DNA from: an uncultured Caulobacteraceae bacterium
GTDB taxonomy: Bacteria > Pseudomonadota > Alphaproteobacteria > Caulobacterales > TH1-2
Assembly (NCBI GenBank): GCA_937967425.1
Contig: CALBST010000067.1
Location: 1 to 15,907, forward strand
Direction: 5' to 3'
DNA: 15,907 nt
Positions 13,358 through 15,907 of the stretch are shown one piece after another (within the stretch, counting starts at the first letter, position 1; every line of letters starts with the position of its first letter). The position numbers were made by a program, and so were the translations under genes. The notes under the pieces were generated by a model. The model had not been told where the DNA came from and made no database searches. It saw nothing but the letters and a program-made list of their open reading frames with translations.

Positions 13358-14131
13358 GTGACCACACCGGACATCCTCGCCATCCTCAGCGGCGCCGCCG
13401 TCGGCCTCATTCTGGCGCTGATCGGCGGCGGCGGCTCGATCCTGGCGACTCCCGCTCTGCTCTACATTGTCGGCGTCGCCAATCCGCACGTCGCCATCGG
13501 CACCAGCGCGCTCGCGGTCTCGGTCAACGCCTTCGCCAACTTCCTGAACCACCTGCGGCGCGGCAATGTGAAATGGAAGTGCGCCGTCGTCTTCGCCGCC
13601 GCCGGCGTTGCCGGCGCCGCCATCGGCGCGGCCATCGGCAAGAACACCAACGCTGACATCCTGCTGCCGCTCTTCGCCGTGCTGATGATCGTCGTCGGCA
13701 TCGCCATGCTGATCCCGCGCAAGCACGAGGGCGACGGCGACGTCGTGCTCAACGCCAAGAACGCGCCGAAGCTCATCGGCTACGGCCTCGGCGTCGGCTT
13801 GCTTTCCGGCTTCTTCGGCATTGGCGGCGGCTTTCTCATCGTGCCCGGCCTCATCGGCGCCACCGGCATGACCATGATCCAGGCGATCGGCTCGTCGCTG
13901 TTCAGCGTCGGCGCCTTCGGCGCCACCACCGCCGGCAGCTACGCCTTCGACGGCCTCATCGACTGGCGCATCGCTTTGCTCTTCATCGGCGGCGGCCTCG
14001 CCGGCGGCCTCATCGGCGCCAGCTTCGCGACGCACCTCTCCAAACAACGCGGCGCGCTCCAGCGCGTCTTCGCCGGCGTCGTCTTCGCGGTGGCGGCCTA
14101 CATGCTCTACCGCAGCCTGCTCGCGCCGTAG
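13358..14131 (+). CDS. Sulfite exporter TauE/SafE family permease
   Basis: The 257-residue inner-membrane protein has about eight hydrophobic helices in two halves. Each half starts with the family's Gly-rich signature: LALIGGGGSILATPALLY (about 19-36) and SGFFGIGGGFLIVPGLI (about 150-166). A cytoplasmic loop near RKHEGDGDVVLNAKNAPK joins them. Members export sulfite or other sulfur-containing anions. The GTG at 13358 is the first start after an in-frame TAG at 13346-13348, and no good Shine-Dalgarno precedes it. The gene is divergent to the persulfide-dioxygenase-like gene, which would make sulfite, so export of that product is a sensible inference. Its 3' end overlaps the convergent terminase gene by 25 bases. 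Confidence 0.9.
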   Translation: MTTPDILAILSGAAVGLILALIGGGGSILATPALLYIVGVANPHVAIGTSALAVSVNAFANFLNHLRRGNVKWKCAVVFAAAGVAGAAIGAAIGKNTNADILLPLFAVLMIVVGIAMLIPRKHEGDGDVVLNAKNAPKLIGYGLGVGLLSGFFGIGGGFLIVPGLIGATGMTMIQAIGSSLFSVGAFGATTAGSYAFDGLIDWRIALLFIGGGLAGGLIGASFATHLSKQRGALQRVFAGVVFAVAAYMLYRSLLAP

Positions 14132-15615
14132 CCGCTCAGCCCACTCCGCCGCAGATCAAAATCGAACGAGCGCACGCGCGGCCCTTCACCGCCATTCATC
14201 AGCGCCGTCAGCGCCCACACCAGCGCATCCGCGCGATCGAGCAAGCCTTCGCTCTCACTCACGCCCAGCGCCAGCAGCTCTTCCTCCAGCGCCACAAACG
14301 CACCGCAATGCGTCACCCGCCCCTGCTCGTACAAAGCCGCGATCGGCTCCGCCCGCGCGCGCTTGCCGCGCGACGCATGCACCAGCCGCACAGCACAAGG
14401 CGCACCCGCTTGCGCCAGAGTCGCGCGCACCATGTCGCCGCCCTGGTTCGCCTCGGCGACAATCTCCGCCGCGCCAAACTCACGCGCCGCCTCACACACA
14501 CGCTGCGCCCACCCAAGCGGCGACAACCCCAGCGCACTCCGATCCGCCAGCACGAACGCTTGCCGCCCCACGCGCCCCGCCACCACGATCCCGCACGCAG
14601 ACCCGCCCGCGCCCGCCGGCGGATCGACGCCGACCACCACGCGTTCGCAACGCTCCGGCGCAATGCCACCACGCGCCCGCTCCAAATCAGCGACAGACCA
14701 CAGCGCCCCATCGCCATCGAGCAAGCGCCCTTCCAGCTCCTGCTCCGCCAACCGCGTGCCGCCATAGAGCGCACTAAGCCCATCCAGAAACGACGGCGCC
14801 AAATGCGCCGCGTTCACCTCCGTCGCCGCCTGCGTCACCACGCACGAGCTCTCCGCCCGCAACACCCGCAACGCCGGCAACGGCTTCGGCGTCGTCGTCA
14901 CCACCAGCTGCGGCGCATCGCCCAAGCGCAACCCCATGCGCAAAATCGCCAGCGTCTCACTCGGACGCGGCCAAATACAAAACTCATCCGCCCACGCCGC
15001 CTCGAATTGCGGCCCGCGCAGACGCTCCGGCTCCTCCGCCGAAAACGCGTACGCAATCGATCCATTGTCCCACAACAAGCGCCGCCGCGAGCGCTCGTAC
15101 CAAGGCCGCTCGCGCCCCGGCAGATTGCGCAAGCCGCTCGGCCCATCGACCATCACTTCGCGCACGTCATGCTGCGTCGGCCCCACCAACGCATAGAGCC
15201 CAGGCTTCGCTTGCGCCCGCGCCGCCAACCATTCCGCGCCCGCGCGCGTCTTGCCGGCGCCGCGGCCACCCTGAAACAACCACGTCGACCAAACACCGCC
15301 CGGCGCCCGCTGCGCCTCATGCGCAATCTCATCCCACAGCGACGCAAACTCCGCGTCGCCAACCTTCACCGCCTGCTCCGGATCGGGAAACGCCAACAGC
15401 GGCGCCGGCGGTTTCTGCGCCGCCACATGATGCGCCTTGCACCATTTCTGCAGCGACGCGCGCTTGCGCAATGCGTCAACGGTCACGCCATAATGCTTTG
15501 AACATTCGCTGGCGGTGAAGCCGCCAAGATAATCGCGCCGCACCTGCGCCCAGGTTTCTTCGCTATGATGGCGGCGGATGCGGATCGTGCGTTTGGGCTT
15601 AGCGTCCTCAGCCAA
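14107..15615 (-). CDS. GTA/phage-type large terminase with N-terminal HTH extension
   Basis: This 502-residue protein is a DNA-packaging motor. The ATPase has Walker A GGRGAGKT (116-123) and Walker B ending D210-E211 (AAWADEF). The RNase-H-like nuclease part shows Asp331 (VVVGVDPPAG), E388/D394 (AEANQGGD) and D463 (RADALVWAL). The C-terminal half, including RAEPIAALYEQGRV, matches the terminase of Rhodobacter-type gene transfer agents. Before the motor, residues about 18-60 look like a helix-turn-helix (SEETWAQVRRDYLGGF, then SECSKHYGVTVDALRKRA). The start is a TTG at 15615 overlapping the upstream 65-residue gene by 8 bases; no ATG is near. Downstream there is no portal, protease or capsid gene: the gene ends against the convergent TauE/SafE gene. 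It may be a detached GTA part or the edge of a split cluster. Confidence 0.88.
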   Translation of the reverse strand: MAEDAKPKRTIRIRRHHSEETWAQVRRDYLGGFTASECSKHYGVTVDALRKRASLQKWCKAHHVAAQKPPAPLLAFPDPEQAVKVGDAEFASLWDEIAHEAQRAPGGVWSTWLFQGGRGAGKTRAGAEWLAARAQAKPGLYALVGPTQHDVREVMVDGPSGLRNLPGRERPWYERSRRRLLWDNGSIAYAFSAEEPERLRGPQFEAAWADEFCIWPRPSETLAILRMGLRLGDAPQLVVTTTPKPLPALRVLRAESSCVVTQAATEVNAAHLAPSFLDGLSALYGGTRLAEQELEGRLLDGDGALWSVADLERARGGIAPERCERVVVGVDPPAGAGGSACGIVVAGRVGRQAFVLADRSALGLSPLGWAQRVCEAAREFGAAEIVAEANQGGDMVRATLAQAGAPCAVRLVHASRGKRARAEPIAALYEQGRVTHCGAFVALEEELLALGVSESEGLLDRADALVWALTALMNGGEGPRVRSFDFDLRRSGLSGYGASRLR

Positions 15616-15805
15616 TTTTCAGCGCGTCCACCGCCTTGGCGAACTCCTCAAGCGTGCCCGCGATCACAACTGAATCGCGCCCGATCGAGCCTTCCGTGTA
15701 ATTGATCCGCACCCCGCCCTCGACTTCGACGGCATGAAAGATGTTGCACGTATTAATAACGCGCCCGCGCCCTTGGCGAATGTCGCGAACCATAATGAGT
15801 GCCAT
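15608..15805 (-). CDS. Small hypothetical protein upstream of the terminase
   Basis: The 65-residue product starts at an ATG preceded by a textbook AGGAGG five bases away (15811-15816), the best ribosome site in the window, so it is certainly translated well. Its stop lies inside the terminase gene (8-base overlap), which suggests that terminase translation from the weak TTG depends on it. The sequence begins MALIMVRDIRQGRG, has alternating hydrophobic stretches (VINTCNIFHAVEVEGG, RINYTEGS, SVVIAG) suggesting a small beta sheet, and ends with the helix LEEFAKAVDALKIG. I see no helix-turn-helix and no similarity to a small terminase subunit. Function unknown. Confidence 0.75.
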   Translation of the reverse strand: MALIMVRDIRQGRGRVINTCNIFHAVEVEGGVRINYTEGSIGRDSVVIAGTLEEFAKAVDALKIG

Positions 15806-15907
15806 GTCTTCCTCCTAAGGTTTCAGAGAAAGACATCGTAAGCCCGCCCCGGCGCGGTCGGATTGATTCAGCCCCGATGCTTGGTTTCCAAGGACAATTG
15901 CCCCGAA
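15806..15907 (-). promoter_or_regulatory. Upstream region of the small gene and terminase
   Basis: These 102 bases hold the ribosome site of the 65-residue gene and a short perfect inverted repeat, CTTGG and CCAAG around TTT (15880-15892). No clear -35/-10 pair is visible. The repeat could be a regulator site controlling the two-gene unit; this is inference, and the region continues beyond the window. Confidence 0.3.

Noticed and set aside
13271..14047. A 258-residue minus-strand frame opposite the TauE/SafE gene
   Set aside because: Highly acidic low-complexity product; the plus frame encodes a clear membrane transporter.
14308..15501. A 397-residue open frame on the plus strand opposite the terminase
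   Set aside because: Extremely Arg/Pro/His-rich composition and no recognisable domain; the minus-strand terminase has complete catalytic motifs.

Overview
The window looks like chromosomal DNA of a GC-rich alphaproteobacterium, most likely Caulobacterales/Hyphomonadaceae-like. That placement is an inference from gene content: cobS next to a J-domain gene, mmcB, the split DUF1214/DUF1254 pair, a CsgH-type curli chaperone, and a terminase resembling that of the Rhodobacter-type gene transfer agent (GTA). Genes are packed tightly on both strands. Convergent genes meet with a 4-base overlap (4971-4974), abutting stop codons (8806/8807), a 10-base gap (10834/10845) and a 25-base overlap (14107-14131). 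No rRNA, tRNA, CRISPR array or insertion sequence was recognised.

Left part (1-5402): the start of a membrane protein that runs off the left edge; a secreted protein with two TonB C-terminal-like domains, translationally coupled to cobS (cobaltochelatase ATPase); a J-domain protein; and, divergently, a BolA-family gene followed by DUF1214 and DUF1254 membrane-anchored proteins. These converge on mmcB (DNA repair nuclease family). cobT is not beside cobS.

Middle (5524-11396): a strong terminator and a ferritin-like diiron protein on the minus strand; a small zincin-type metallopeptidase; then a three-gene curli-like operon of curlin with an exact 11-residue repeat, a CsgH-like chaperone, and a second, shorter curlin with a basic Cys-containing tail. 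The operon ends directly against a convergent Pro-rich lipoprotein gene. A sirtuin deacylase, a Cys-rich lipoprotein and the 2'-5' RNA ligase-like phosphodiesterase thpR follow. The terminator of the Cys-rich lipoprotein gene lies inside the thpR coding sequence.

Right part (11397-15907): a 423-base gene-free stretch with a 72-base inverted repeat and a minus-strand terminator that serves no obvious gene; a lipoprotein cytochrome c; a divergent sulfur pair (persulfide-dioxygenase-like MBL protein and TauE/SafE exporter) sharing an AT-rich control region with a small inverted repeat; and a GTA/phage-type large terminase with a helix-turn-helix N-terminal extension, coupled to an unrecognised 65-residue gene. 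The usual portal and capsid genes do not follow this terminase.

The most interesting items are the curlin-CsgH-curlin operon with its RNA hairpins, the HTH-fused terminase without its structural module, the cobS-TonB_C coupling without cobT, and terminators or hairpins built into neighbouring coding sequence. All family calls come from reading motifs by eye; no database search was made.
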